In this document: piece by piece, positions 30,981-39,317 of the stretch | Numbering within the stretch: the first letter of the stretch is position 1 | Layout of the letters: each line of letters opens with the position of its first letter | Assembly (NCBI GenBank): GCA_963716005.1 | Contig: OY970285.1 | Location: 620,001 to 684,000, forward strand | From: CAVRUF01 sp963716005 | Lineage (GTDB): Bacteria > Actinomycetota > Thermoleophilia > Gaiellales > Gaiellaceae | DNA: 64,000 bases | Direction of reading: 5' to 3' | Made by a program: the position numbers and the translations under genes | The notes under the pieces: model-generated | What the model was told of the DNA's origin: nothing | Database searches by the model: none | What the model saw: the letters and a program-made list of their open reading frames with translations, nothing else

Positions 30981-32146
30981 GCGACGCCGGCCTCCTCGGC
31001 GGTCTTGGGCGCATCGGGGACGCGCTCCGCGGGCCTGGTCGCCGTGGCTCGCCCGCCGAGCGCGGCCACGGCGAGGGCGGCGAAGAGCAGGAGCGACAGC
31101 GTCCGCGGCAACCCGAACTGGTCGGCGAGGAAACCGATCACCGGCGGCCCGACGATGAAGCCCGTGTAGCCCAGCGTGAACGCCGCGGCGAGCGACGGGC
31201 TCGGCGGCTCGATTCGCCCGGCGGCGCTGAAGAGGAGCGGGACGCCGTTCGCGATCCCGAGCCCGCACAGCGTGAAGCCGATGACCGCCGGCACGACCTC
31301 GCCGACGAGGAGCAGGCCGCCGAGCGCGATCGCCACGAGCGTCATTCCGCCGCGCAGCAGTCGCCCGGCGCCGAGGCGCTCGTTGAGCACGTCGCCGCCG
31401 AGGCGCGCGATCGCCATCCCGAGCGAGAAGCCGGTGAACGCCATCGCGGCCGCGGCGGTGCTCGCGCCGGCGTCCTGGCGGAGGTAGATGCCGCCCCAGT
31501 CGGCGATCCCGCCCTCGGTCATCATCACCAGGAAGCACAGCCCACCGATCAGCAGGACTGCGCGCGACGGCAACGCGAACCCGCCTCCCGCCTCGGAGTG
31601 GGCCGACGCAGTTCCGAGTCGGGAGGTGATCCACAACGCAGCAAGCCACAGGGCGACGCCGACCAGAAGGCTCTCGAGCCGCGGGTCGACCCCCGCCGCA
31701 CCGGCGATCACGACCATCCCCGCGGCAGCGAAGCCGCCCAGGCTCCAGCCGCCGTGGAGCGAGGACATGATCGGCTTCGCGAGCGAGCGCTCGACGGCGA
31801 CGCCGTGGGCGTTCATGGCCACGTCCATCGCGCCGTTGGCGGCGCCGAACACGAACAGGATGACGGCGAGCATGTACGCATCGGTCGCGAGCAGCGGAAG
31901 CGGCAGCATCAGGCAGAAAACGAGCGAGGCGGCCCGGGTCACCGAGGCGCTCGAGCGGCTGTCGAGGACGTGGCCCGTCAACGGCATCGAGATGAGCCCC
32001 CCGGCGGCCATGCACAGGAGGCACAGCCCGAGCGTCGACTTGGAGACGCCGAGCTCGTCCTGGAGCCACGGGATCTGGGCGATCCAGGTCCCGATCATCG
32101 CGCCGTTCAAGAAGAAGACCGAAAAGGTGGCGAGCCGGGGGGTCAC
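30977..32146 (-). CDS. Major facilitator superfamily transporter
   Basis: This 389-residue protein has about 12 hydrophobic helices. The N-terminal half opens FSVFFLNGAMIGTWIAQIPWLQDELGVSKSTLGLCLL, and the loop after helix 2 (GHVLDSRSSASVTRAAS) resembles the MFS motif A position. The pattern GTWIAQIPWLQ is typical of the MFS group related to sugar or drug efflux permeases (YbjJ-like). The substrate is unknown. The GTG start follows TAGGCT by 6 nt. It is co-translated with the hypothetical gene downstream. Confidence 0.88.
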   Translation of the reverse strand: MTPRLATFSVFFLNGAMIGTWIAQIPWLQDELGVSKSTLGLCLLCMAAGGLISMPLTGHVLDSRSSASVTRAASLVFCLMLPLPLLATDAYMLAVILFVFGAANGAMDVAMNAHGVAVERSLAKPIMSSLHGGWSLGGFAAAGMVVIAGAAGVDPRLESLLVGVALWLAALWITSRLGTASAHSEAGGGFALPSRAVLLIGGLCFLVMMTEGGIADWGGIYLRQDAGASTAAAAMAFTGFSLGMAIARLGGDVLNERLGAGRLLRGGMTLVAIALGGLLLVGEVVPAVIGFTLCGLGIANGVPLLFSAAGRIEPPSPSLAAAFTLGYTGFIVGPPVIGFLADQFGLPRTLSLLLFAALAVAALGGRATATRPAERVPDAPKTAEEAGVA

Positions 32147-32152
32147 GCGGCC

Positions 32153-32158
32153 AGCCTA
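32153..32158 (-). promoter_or_regulatory. Putative leaderless -10 element for the MFS gene
   Basis: On the minus strand TAGGCT is followed by 6 nt and then the GTG start at 32146. No ribosome-binding site is visible. Confidence 0.45.
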
Positions 32159-32166
32159 TTGAGGTC

Positions 32167-33129
32167 TCAGAGCGTGATGACGACCTTCCCCTCGGCGTGT
32201 CCCGCTTCCACGTGGGCGATCGCCTCGGGGACCTCGCTCAGCGGGTAGGTCTTGCCGACCACCGGCGTGACCTGGCCGGACTCGACGAACCCCGCCAGGG
32301 TCACCAGATCCTCGTTCGTCTCCTTCGTGATGAGCATGCGCACGCGCTGACTCACGAACGGCGACGAGACGAGGCCTCGCAGGGAACGGTCGATGCCGGC
32401 GAACCGGCCCTCGCCGCTGCTCAGGACGAGCGTGCCCTTCTCTGCGAGCGCGCGCCGGCAGGCCGAAGGGGACACGGTGCCGGCGAGCTGGAAGATCAGG
32501 TCGTAGCGCTTCTCGCCGCGGGTGAAGTCCTCCCGGGAGTAGTCGATCACGTGGTCGGCGCCGAGTGAGCGGACAAGCTCCACCTTCGCCGTGCCGCACA
32601 CGCCGGTCACCCGGGCCCCGAGCGCCTTGGCGATCTGCACCGCGTACGTGCCGACGCCTCCTCCGGCGCCGATGATCAGGACTTCCTGGCCGGACTGCAG
32701 ACCGCCTGCGTCGCGCAGCCCCTGGAGCGCCGTGCACCCGGCCATGCCCAGCGTGGCGGCGGCCTCGAAGGAGAGGTCGGGCGGCTTCGGCACGAAGTGG
32801 CTCTCGTCGGCGGAGACGTACTCGGCGAACGCGCCTTCGCACCAGCCGCACACCTCGTCGCCCGGCCGGAAGCGGGTTACGTTCGCGCCCACGTCCGCGA
32901 CCTCCCCGGCGGCGTCTGTTCCCCTGATCGGGTTCGTCGGAGTGCGCAGGCCGCTCCCCATGGCCCGGACGATGAACGGGCTGGCCCGCATGATGTGCCA
33001 GTCCTGAGGGTTGACCGAGGCGGCGCGGACGCGCACGAGCACGTCGTCGTCGCCGACCGGCGGGCGGTCGACTTCTCTGAGCTCCAGAACCTCCGGGGGG
33101 CCGTACCGGTCTTGGACGATCGCCTGCAT
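32167..33129 (-). CDS. NAD(P)-dependent alcohol dehydrogenase / quinone oxidoreductase-like (MDR)
   Basis: This 320-residue medium-chain dehydrogenase/reductase has the GroES-like N-terminal domain (YGPPEVLELREVDRPPVGDDDVLVRV) and the Rossmann motif IIGAGGGVGTYAVQIAKALGARVTGV near residue 150. The fragment GTDAAGEVADVGANV is also typical. The usual catalytic zinc Cys/His set of alcohol dehydrogenases is not conserved, so it is more likely a zinc-independent quinone reductase or enoyl reductase-like enzyme. TAGCGT lies 8 nt before its ATG. It stands alone between the MFS and deacetylase genes. Confidence 0.87.
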   Translation of the reverse strand: MQAIVQDRYGPPEVLELREVDRPPVGDDDVLVRVRAASVNPQDWHIMRASPFIVRAMGSGLRTPTNPIRGTDAAGEVADVGANVTRFRPGDEVCGWCEGAFAEYVSADESHFVPKPPDLSFEAAATLGMAGCTALQGLRDAGGLQSGQEVLIIGAGGGVGTYAVQIAKALGARVTGVCGTAKVELVRSLGADHVIDYSREDFTRGEKRYDLIFQLAGTVSPSACRRALAEKGTLVLSSGEGRFAGIDRSLRGLVSSPFVSQRVRMLITKETNEDLVTLAGFVESGQVTPVVGKTYPLSEVPEAIAHVEAGHAEGKVVITL

Positions 33130-33140
33130 CGGACCGAACG

Positions 33141-34100
33141 CTAGCCGCTCAGGAGCCTTTCATAGACCTCTCCGCCGGTCGTCGCGCGTGTGACCTGGAT
33201 GCGTCCGAGCGGCTGCGGGCTCCCAGGCTCGGCCCGCGCGTCCACGTCCTGCACGAAGACGGCGTCGAAGCGCGACGTGAGGAACCCGAGAAAATCGTCC
33301 GGGATGCGCTCGTCGTTCGTCCCGTCCTGGCCGTAGTTGCCGTAAGGCACCGCGAACGCGTAGGGCTCGTAGTCGGGGATGTGATCCGCGAGCGTCTCCT
33401 CGCCCCAGTCGACGTCGTCGCGGACGCGCTCCTGCCAGTCCTCGAAGCTCTCGTCCTCGAGCTCGTTCTTGTACGCGTAGTACGGCCCGAAGTCGTCCTC
33501 ACCGGGCCCGAACTGAATTTGCTGATGGCCCTCCCCCGAGTGGAGCTGCATCTCCCAGCGGCCGCTCTCCTGCATGGTGTCGAGCTCATCCCAGGTCGAG
33601 TACTCGGGATCGCCGTTCTCGACACGGCCCACGTCGACGAACATGACCGCGGTGAAGCCGAGCTCCTCCAGGATCCCGTCGGCGCCGGTCCACGAGTCCC
33701 CCCTCGCGTCGTCGAAGGTGAGGAGCAGCGGGCGCGGGGGGAGGTCAACCTCCTCGCCCTGGACGAACCGGACGAAAGTCTCGAGATCGACCGTCTCGTA
33801 CCCCGCGTGCGCCATCATCGTCATCTGCTTCGCGAAGTCCTCGACGCCGATCCCGTAATCCGCATCCGACGCGTTCGCGAAGTCCTCCTCGGGCCCGACT
33901 CCGTGGTAGAGGAGCACGGGGATCGCGGACCTGTCCGGCGGAAGCGGCGCCCAGACCTCTTGCTCCTCGGGCGTGAGGACGACCTCCGGAGCGGGGAGGA
34001 CCGCGCGCGTGGAAACGGCGTCGTCCGAGCCCCCGCAGGCCGTCACCGCAAGACAGAGGCTGCAGGTAAAGGCACCGAGCACCGCCGCCGATAGCCTCAT
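33141..34100 (-). CDS. Polysaccharide deacetylase-like lipoprotein
   Basis: The 319-residue protein opens with a lipoprotein signal (MRLSAAVLGAFTCSLCLAV, then TACGG with Cys at about 22). A NodB-like domain follows: IPVLLYHGVG, LLLTFDDARGDSWTGADGILEELGFTAVMFVDVG, and later LHSGEGH and PYAFAVPYGNYGQD. The TFDD and H-x-x-H-like positions suggest a carbohydrate esterase family 4 deacetylase acting on peptidoglycan or surface glycans. The minus-strand TAGATT lies 8 nt before the ATG and is divergent from the next gene's promoter. Confidence 0.85.
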   Translation of the reverse strand: MRLSAAVLGAFTCSLCLAVTACGGSDDAVSTRAVLPAPEVVLTPEEQEVWAPLPPDRSAIPVLLYHGVGPEEDFANASDADYGIGVEDFAKQMTMMAHAGYETVDLETFVRFVQGEEVDLPPRPLLLTFDDARGDSWTGADGILEELGFTAVMFVDVGRVENGDPEYSTWDELDTMQESGRWEMQLHSGEGHQQIQFGPGEDDFGPYYAYKNELEDESFEDWQERVRDDVDWGEETLADHIPDYEPYAFAVPYGNYGQDGTNDERIPDDFLGFLTSRFDAVFVQDVDARAEPGSPQPLGRIQVTRATTGGEVYERLLSG

Positions 34101-34171
34101 GGCGGGTCAATCTACCGTCGGTCCGACACCGGCGGGTCGCTCTCGAGGGTCTGAGAGCGAACATCTCCGGT

Positions 34172-35603
34172 ATGCGTCCCATTGCGATTGCTGTCATCTG
34201 CGCGCTAGCGGCCGGTGCCGCTGCGGCGGCGTCCGTCCATACCGGGAGCTCCGCCAGGACTGCGCGCGTCTCCGATCCGAACGCGCTGAAGGTCGTCCGC
34301 ATGGCGGCGGACTCGCTCGTCGCGCGCCACCGGGAGATGCCGAAGGGCGGCTGGGCGTGGCGCTCGGCCATCCAGGCGCCGCATTTCCAGACGGACCGCG
34401 ACGTCGGCGCGGCATCGGTCGGCGAAGGGCTACTGGCAGCGTACGGGGTCACGCGGGATCCGCGGTACAAGCGTGCGGCGATCGCCGCCGGCGACTACCT
34501 GCTCGGCGTGGCCGAGCCCGCCGCGGGGGGCCTGCGCTGGCCCGACTGGGCCGATCCGGACGGAAGCCGGTCGAGGACGCACTTCACGAGCTTCGACGAC
34601 GGCGCCGCCGGGATCAGCGACTACCTCTGGCGGCTCTCCCGGGTCACACACCTGTGGCGCTTCCGCAAGGCCTCGCTCGCGGGGATGCGCTGGCTGACCG
34701 CGCAAGCGCGAGGCGCGTCGTGTCCTGAGACGTCGTGCTCATGGCGCTGGACCGACGATCCGTCCTGGCCGATCTCGTACTACGGCGTAGGCATGGGGGA
34801 GGCGGGGGTCGTTGCGACGTTCGACGCCTTCGCCGACCGCACCGGGAACCCGACCTTCCGCGCGTACGCGCGCGCGGGCGCCGCGCATCTGCGGGCGCTC
34901 ACCGCAAACGGAACGCAGCCGCTTCCTCGCGGATCCGAGAGCGACTCCCACGAGACCGGCTTCCTGTCCGGCTCGGCCGGCGCCGCCTACGTGTTCCTCG
35001 GGCGCTACGCACGCGACCACGACCCCGCCGATCTCGCGACCGCGCTCGGGCTGCTCGAATGGGTCGACGCCCAGGCCGTGGCGGATCCGTCGGGCGGGCT
35101 TCGCTGGCCGGTCGCGGACGACGATACGTCGACCGCGACGGGCTTCGAGCTCGGCGCCGCCGGGATCGCGTGGGTCAACCTCCAGGCCGCGAAGGCCACC
35201 GGCGACAGCGACTACCGCGAGGTCGCGCGCCGTGCAGGCGTCTGGCTTCGCGCCGTCCGCCTGAAGGGCGGAACCTGGCGTGAACTCGGGCGCCGCGCCG
35301 TCCCCGCTGCACGTAGGACTCGACAGCGGCGCCGCGGGGATCGGCTGGGTGCTCGAGGATCTCGCCCGAGCTGGTCTCGATCCCGCCGCGAACCGAAGCG
35401 CGGCACGCGCGGCGCTCGCGGGTCTCCTCGCCGACGCGGCCCACGACCGTTTCGGAGCCTTCTGGTACGAGCATCGCGCGAACGGCCGCCGGCGCCTCCG
35501 CGCCGAACCGTCCTGGCACTGGGGCTCTGCGGGAATCGCCGCCTTCGCCGCCCGTTTCGCCGGATGGTCCGGCCGAGGCCCCGGCGGCCAGCTCGCGCAC
35601 TAG
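34172..35603 (+). CDS. Secreted LanC-like (alpha/alpha-toroid) protein, frameshifted
   Basis: A signal peptide (PIAIAVICALAAGAAAAAS) is followed by repeats of helix pairs with glycine-rich turns, such as DVGAASVGEGLLAAYG, FDDGAAGISDYLWRL, FLSGSAGAAYVFLGRY, FELGAAGIAWVNLQA and LDSGAAGIGWVLEDLA. This GxxG repeat is that of lanthionine synthetase C-like barrels. A +1 shift near 35278 (extra C between TGG and GTGAAC) breaks the frame; without it the product is about 476 residues. The usual LanC zinc set (two Cys, one His) is not obvious: a Cys pair SCPETSC occurs but not in the usual place. Function is unknown; export is unusual for LanC. Confidence 0.7.
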
Positions 35604-35606
35604 GGC

Positions 35607-35774
35607 CTAGATCCGCTCGCGCGCCTCGTCCTTCGCGTCCTCGAGCTTCTCCTTGCCCTCGCCGATCGTCTGCTGGGCCTGACCCTGCTTCTCGCGGAGC
35701 TCGTCGTCGGTCAGCTTGCCCTCGGCCTCCTTGAGCGTGCCCTCGAGCTTGTCGCGCGTTCCGTCGTCTCCCAC
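35607..35774 (-). CDS. CsbD-like stress protein
   Basis: This 55-residue, highly charged protein matches the CsbD family: DKLEGTLKEAEGKLTDDELREKQGQAQQTIGEGKEKLED contains the repeated K-EG-K-KE-G pattern. CsbD proteins are induced by general stress; their biochemical role is unknown. The GTG start 35774 is chosen because GAGGGGG lies 6-12 nt upstream. It ends 3 bases from the LanC-like gene on the other strand. Confidence 0.88.
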   Translation of the reverse strand: MGDDGTRDKLEGTLKEAEGKLTDDELREKQGQAQQTIGEGKEKLEDAKDEARERI

Positions 35775-35907
35775 GGGAACCCCCTCAGGTCGGTTGCGGG
35801 TTCGCCGTTCCCGGCCCGTGCGAGCCGAAAACGCGGAAGTGCGCCCGGGTCGCGAACGTCGAGATGCGGCAGAAGCGCGGAGTGGCCTGCGGGACGGGAC
35901 CCGCTGC

Positions 35908-36684
35908 CTACGTCCGCCCGACGGCGCGCTGGTAGCGCCGGACCGAGAGGGCGCCGAACACGGCGATGATGGCGAGCGACCACACGACCGCTCCCCAGAT
36001 GTCGTTCCCGGCCGGCGTGCCGACGAAGAGGGCTCGCGCGGCGTCGACCATCGTCGTGAACGGGTTGTTCTCGGCGATCGGCTGCAGCCAGTCCGGCATC
36101 GTCTCGGGGGGCACGAACGCCGACGAGACGAACGTGACCGGAAAAAGAATCGTGAAGCCGTAGGCATTCGCCGCTTCGGGTGACGAGGCCGTGAGCCCGA
36201 TGAACGCGAACACCCAGGAGAACGCGTACCCGACGAGGAGCACGAGCGCGATTCCGGCGACGATCTCCCACGGGCTCGAGTTGAACCGGAAGCCGACGGC
36301 GATGCCGACGGCGAACATGATGACCAGCTGGATGACGTTCGTTCCCACGTCGGACAGGATTCGCCCCGCGACGACGGCGGGGCCCCACATCGGCAGCGAG
36401 CGGAAGCGGTCGATCAAGCCTTTCTTCAGGTCCTCGGCGATCCCCAGCGCGGTCACGAAGCCGCCGAAGACCATCGACTGCACGATGATCCCGGGGATCA
36501 GGAAGTCGACGTAGTCGAGCGGCTCGGTGTCGATGGCGCCCCCGAAGACGAAGACGAAGAGCAGCACGAACATGATCGGCTGGACCGTGAAGCCGACCAG
36601 GAGATCGGGTTGGCGCCGAATGCGCTTCACGCTGCGCTTGGCCAGCTCGAACGTGTCGCCGGCCGCATACATGAGCGCGGTCAT
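35908..36684 (-). CDS. ABC-2 type transporter permease (DrrB-like)
   Basis: This 258-residue membrane protein has six predicted helices. The first part reads RQPDLLVGFTVQPIMFVLLFVFVFGGAI, and IVQSMVFGGFVTALGIAEDLKKGLIDRFRSLPM contains the ABC-2 export-type loop EDLKKG...RFRSLPM. Its ATG overlaps the TGA of the ATPase gene, so the two form one exporter. The DrrAB class exports lipophilic compounds such as antibiotics; the substrate here is unknown. Confidence 0.92.
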   Translation of the reverse strand: MTALMYAAGDTFELAKRSVKRIRRQPDLLVGFTVQPIMFVLLFVFVFGGAIDTEPLDYVDFLIPGIIVQSMVFGGFVTALGIAEDLKKGLIDRFRSLPMWGPAVVAGRILSDVGTNVIQLVIMFAVGIAVGFRFNSSPWEIVAGIALVLLVGYAFSWVFAFIGLTASSPEAANAYGFTILFPVTFVSSAFVPPETMPDWLQPIAENNPFTTMVDAARALFVGTPAGNDIWGAVVWSLAIIAVFGALSVRRYQRAVGRT

Positions 36685-37668
36685 TCCTCTGCCTCCTCCT
36701 CGGTGGAGCGTCCTGTGAGGGTCAGGAACACGTCGTCGAGCGTCGGAGTGCGTACGGCGATGTCGTCGATCGCGATCCCGGCGTCGTCGAGCTGACGGAC
36801 CGCGTCGGCGATCGTGCCTCGGCGCTCGGCAACGGGCACGCTGACCGAGCCGTCGTAGACGGACGGACGGTCGCTCGCGATTCGGGTCAGCGCTGTAACG
36901 GCAGCCTCACTGGAGCCGCCGTCGCACAGGTGGATCTCGAGGCGGTCGCCGCCCACCTGCGTCTTGAGCTCGTCGGGCGAGCCCTCGGCGATCACGAGTC
37001 CCTGGTCGATCACCGCGATGCGCTCGGCGAGCCGGTCGGCCTCATCGAGGTCCTGCGTGGTCAGCAACACGGTCGTTCCGCTCGCGACGAGGCTTTCGAT
37101 GGCTTCCCAGAGCGCCATGCGGCTGCGGATGTCCAGGCCCGTCGTCGGCTCGTCGAGGAAGAGGACAGGCGGCCGGGCGACAAGCGCGGCAGCGAGGTCG
37201 AGACGGCGCCGCATTCCGCCTGAATATGTGCGAACGAGGCGGTCACCCGGCTCGACGAGGTCGAAGTTCGCGAGCAGCTCGTGCGCCCGCGACTTCGCCG
37301 TCTTGCCTCCCAGGTGGTAGAGCCGGCCGACCATCTGGAGGTTCTCGAAGCCGGTCAGGTTCTCGTCCACGGCCGCGTACTGGCCCGCAAGGCCGATGTT
37401 CTCGCGAACGCGCGGTGCGTCACGAAGGACGTCGAAGCCGGCCACACGCGCCGAGCCCTGGTCTCGGGAGGAGGAGCGTGGTCAGAATGCGAACGGCTGT
37501 CGTCTTCCCGGCCCCGTTCGGCCCGAGAAGGCCAAACACCATGCCGGACTCGATCTGCAGGTCGACACCGCGAAGAGCGAAGACGTCGCCGTACTTCTTC
37601 TGGAGCCCCTCGGTCTGGATCGCCGGGCCGTGCGGAACCACGATCTTCACGCTACCGGTCCGACGCAT
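36681..37668 (-). CDS. ABC transporter ATP-binding protein (DrrA-like), frameshifted
   Basis: The ATPase half of the exporter is split by a +1 shift near 37462 (extra base in CCGAGACCAG on the coding strand). The first piece has Walker A GLLGPNGAGKTTAVRILTTLL; the second continues AGFDVLRDAPRVRENIG and has the signature TYSGGMRRRLDLAAAL, Walker B PVLFLDEPTTGLD and the H-loop region LTTQDLDEADRL. Removing one base gives about 328 residues, the usual DrrA length with its C-terminal extension (VRTPTLDDVFLTLTG). Start: ATG 37668 or GTG 37650. An assembly error is the simplest explanation. Confidence 0.9.
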
Positions 37669-37737
37669 CCGGTAAACCGGGGAGCTGCGGTGGGGTCGCG
37701 GCCGTCGACCAATAGCGTTTCAGGGACGGGGGCCGGG

Positions 37738-38040
37738 GTGACAACCGTAGGGATGCAGCAGCAGGCCCCAAGCCGTGGCGCGAAGATCGTCTACAAGCCG
37801 TTCGGGTTCGTCCTCAGTCTCGTGGCCGGGATCATCGCGAGCACGCTCTTCAAGCGGATCTGGCAGCGCGCCTCCGAGAAGGAGTCCCCGCCGAAGCCGA
37901 GGGAGAGCCAGTACGGCTGGCGTGAGCTCCTCGCGGCCGTGGCGATCCAGGGCGCGCTGTTCGCGCTCGTGAAGGCAACCGTCGACCGCGGCGGCGCACG
38001 GGCGTTCCAGAAGCTGACCGGCTCCTGGCCCGGCGACTGA
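37738..38040 (+). CDS. DUF4235 domain membrane protein
   Basis: This small protein (100 residues from GTG 37738, 95 from ATG 37753) matches DUF4235: KIVYKPFGFVLSLVAGIIASTLFKRIWQ, a central Lys/Pro-rich linker, then a second hydrophobic stretch WRELLAAVAIQGALFALVKATVDRGGARAF. Two membrane segments are predicted. GTG 37738 is preferred because AGGGACGGGGG precedes it. A -10-like TAGCGT lies at 37713-37718. The family is common in Actinomycetota and its function is unknown. Confidence 0.82.
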   Translation: MTTVGMQQQAPSRGAKIVYKPFGFVLSLVAGIIASTLFKRIWQRASEKESPPKPRESQYGWRELLAAVAIQGALFALVKATVDRGGARAFQKLTGSWPGD

Positions 38041-38051
38041 CGCCTCGGCTA

Positions 38052-38567
38052 CTAGGTCCGCGAGATTCCTCCCAGCCAGTTGTCGGGGCGGTTCGGCGGC
38101 ATGAGGCTCACCAGGATCAGGATCACGACCGTCGAGCCGAAGTACGTGTAGAGCGACGCGACGCCCTCGTGTTGGCCGGTGACCGTCTGGCCGAACGCCA
38201 TGATCGCGAACGTGAAGAGAGCGACCGCGAGGCCGACCTGCAGGAGCGACTTCTCCCGGTGCGGGAGGAACTCCAGCTTGACGAGGCTCGCGATCAGGAT
38301 GAGCCCGACCAGGAACTCGCAGATCCCGAGGGTGATCCAGGCGGCGTCCGTGCCCGGGAACGTGTCGATGAACGTGCCGGCGAACTGCTCCTTGATCCCC
38401 TGCGGCGCGTTGCCGTCGCTGTCGAAGAGCTTCTCCTTGCCGGAGTGGAGCATCAACCCGCCGACCATCAGGTAGATGCCGACCAGCGTGACCCAGTAGG
38501 CGATCCCGTCCCAGATCGACCCCTGCCCGACGACTGCGAATTCCTTGCGCGGTTGCTCGGCTTCCAT
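38052..38567 (-). CDS. Four-helix membrane protein, possibly DoxX-like
   Basis: This 171-residue protein has four hydrophobic segments: AYWVTLVGIYLMVGGLMLHSG, WITLGICEFLVGLILIASLV, LLQVGLAVALFTFAIMAFGQ and TYFGSTVVILILVSLM. The layout resembles DoxX-type small membrane proteins but I see no decisive motif. AAAGGAGC precedes the ATG at good distance. Its neighbour upstream on the same strand is the coiled-coil protein, 48 bases away. Confidence 0.7.
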   Translation of the reverse strand: MEAEQPRKEFAVVGQGSIWDGIAYWVTLVGIYLMVGGLMLHSGKEKLFDSDGNAPQGIKEQFAGTFIDTFPGTDAAWITLGICEFLVGLILIASLVKLEFLPHREKSLLQVGLAVALFTFAIMAFGQTVTGQHEGVASLYTYFGSTVVILILVSLMPPNRPDNWLGGISRT

Positions 38568-38615
38568 GGCTCGCTCCTTTCCGCGGTTGCTCTCGCGGAA
38601 TTGATGCCAGGTGCC

Positions 38616-39257
38616 TCAGACCTTGGGAGCGCAGTCCGGCGCGATCGCGGCGATCTCGGCTGCGGCGTCCTCGAGGGCTTCGAACGGGTCGTCCGCCTCG
38701 TAGACGCGCGTGAGGATGTCGGCGACCGCGGCGATGCAGGCCTCGGCGAGATCCGCGCGCGCCTGTTCGGCCTCGGCCTGGGCCCTGGCCTTCGCGGTCG
38801 CGCCCTCGGCGCCGGCGAGCGCTGCCTCGGCGTCCGCCAGCGCCGCTTCGGCTTCCCTCGCGAGCCGCGCGACCTCTGCCTCGCTCTGGGCCTGCGTCTT
38901 GTTCGCGGCGCCGAGCTGGGCGGACGCCTTCGCGTACTGCTCCTGCGCCGCGGCGAGGTCTGCCTCGGCCTGCTCGGCTGCGGCGGCGGCCTCCTCTGCC
39001 GCGGCGTCCGCTTCCTCGGCTGCGGCCTGGGCGGCGGCGCGCTCGTCCTCGAGGTCCTGCTCAAGGCTCGCGACCTGATCCTCGAGGCCGGCGACCTGCT
39101 GGTCGAGCTCCTCGACCTCGGCGGCGGTCTCCGCGCTCGTGTCGTCGTGGTCGTTGCGCATCGAGACGCCCCAGATCGTCAGGCCGATCACAGCGAGCGC
39201 GAGCACGCCGGTGGCGAGCTGCCAGCCGGTCGGTCGCCATCCCTGTCCGTTCCCCAC
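38616..39257 (-). CDS. Membrane-anchored coiled-coil protein
   Basis: The 213-residue protein has one N-terminal helix (WQLATGVLALAVIGLTIWGV) and then a long Ala/Glu/Gln coiled coil (residues about 40-165) with heptads such as VEELDQQVAGLEDQVASLEQDLEDE. The C-terminal 45 residues contain two cysteines (AEACIAAVADI and APDCAPKV). The topology suggests an extracytoplasmic coiled coil. No family recognised. The GTG start follows GATACT by 6 nt on the minus strand. Confidence 0.75.
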   Translation of the reverse strand: MGNGQGWRPTGWQLATGVLALAVIGLTIWGVSMRNDHDDTSAETAAEVEELDQQVAGLEDQVASLEQDLEDERAAAQAAAEEADAAAEEAAAAAEQAEADLAAAQEQYAKASAQLGAANKTQAQSEAEVARLAREAEAALADAEAALAGAEGATAKARAQAEAEQARADLAEACIAAVADILTRVYEADDPFEALEDAAAEIAAIAPDCAPKV

Positions 39258-39263
39258 GGCGCG

Positions 39264-39269
39264 AGTATC
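39264..39269 (-). promoter_or_regulatory. Putative leaderless -10 element for the coiled-coil gene
   Basis: On the minus strand GATACT is followed by 6 nt and then the GTG at 39257. Confidence 0.45.
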
Positions 39270-39303
39270 TCGCAGTCCGCGGCGGGCGCGAGGGGCTAGG
39301 ATA

Positions 39304-39317
39304 CGAACAGACGTTCG
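39304..39317. promoter_or_regulatory. LexA (SOS) box overlapping the dinB start
   Basis: CGAACAGACGTTCG is a perfect match to the Gram-positive LexA box CGAAC-RNRY-GTTCG. Its last base is the G of the dinB GTG start codon, and a -10-like TAGGAT lies just upstream at 39297-39302. Bound LexA would block transcription initiation directly. Confidence 0.88.

Noticed and set aside
29518..31014. Long minus-strand frame crossing the ThrE fragment and the hypothetical gene
   Set aside because: Composition is typical of an out-of-frame shadow, and it also runs through the tmRNA 3' end.
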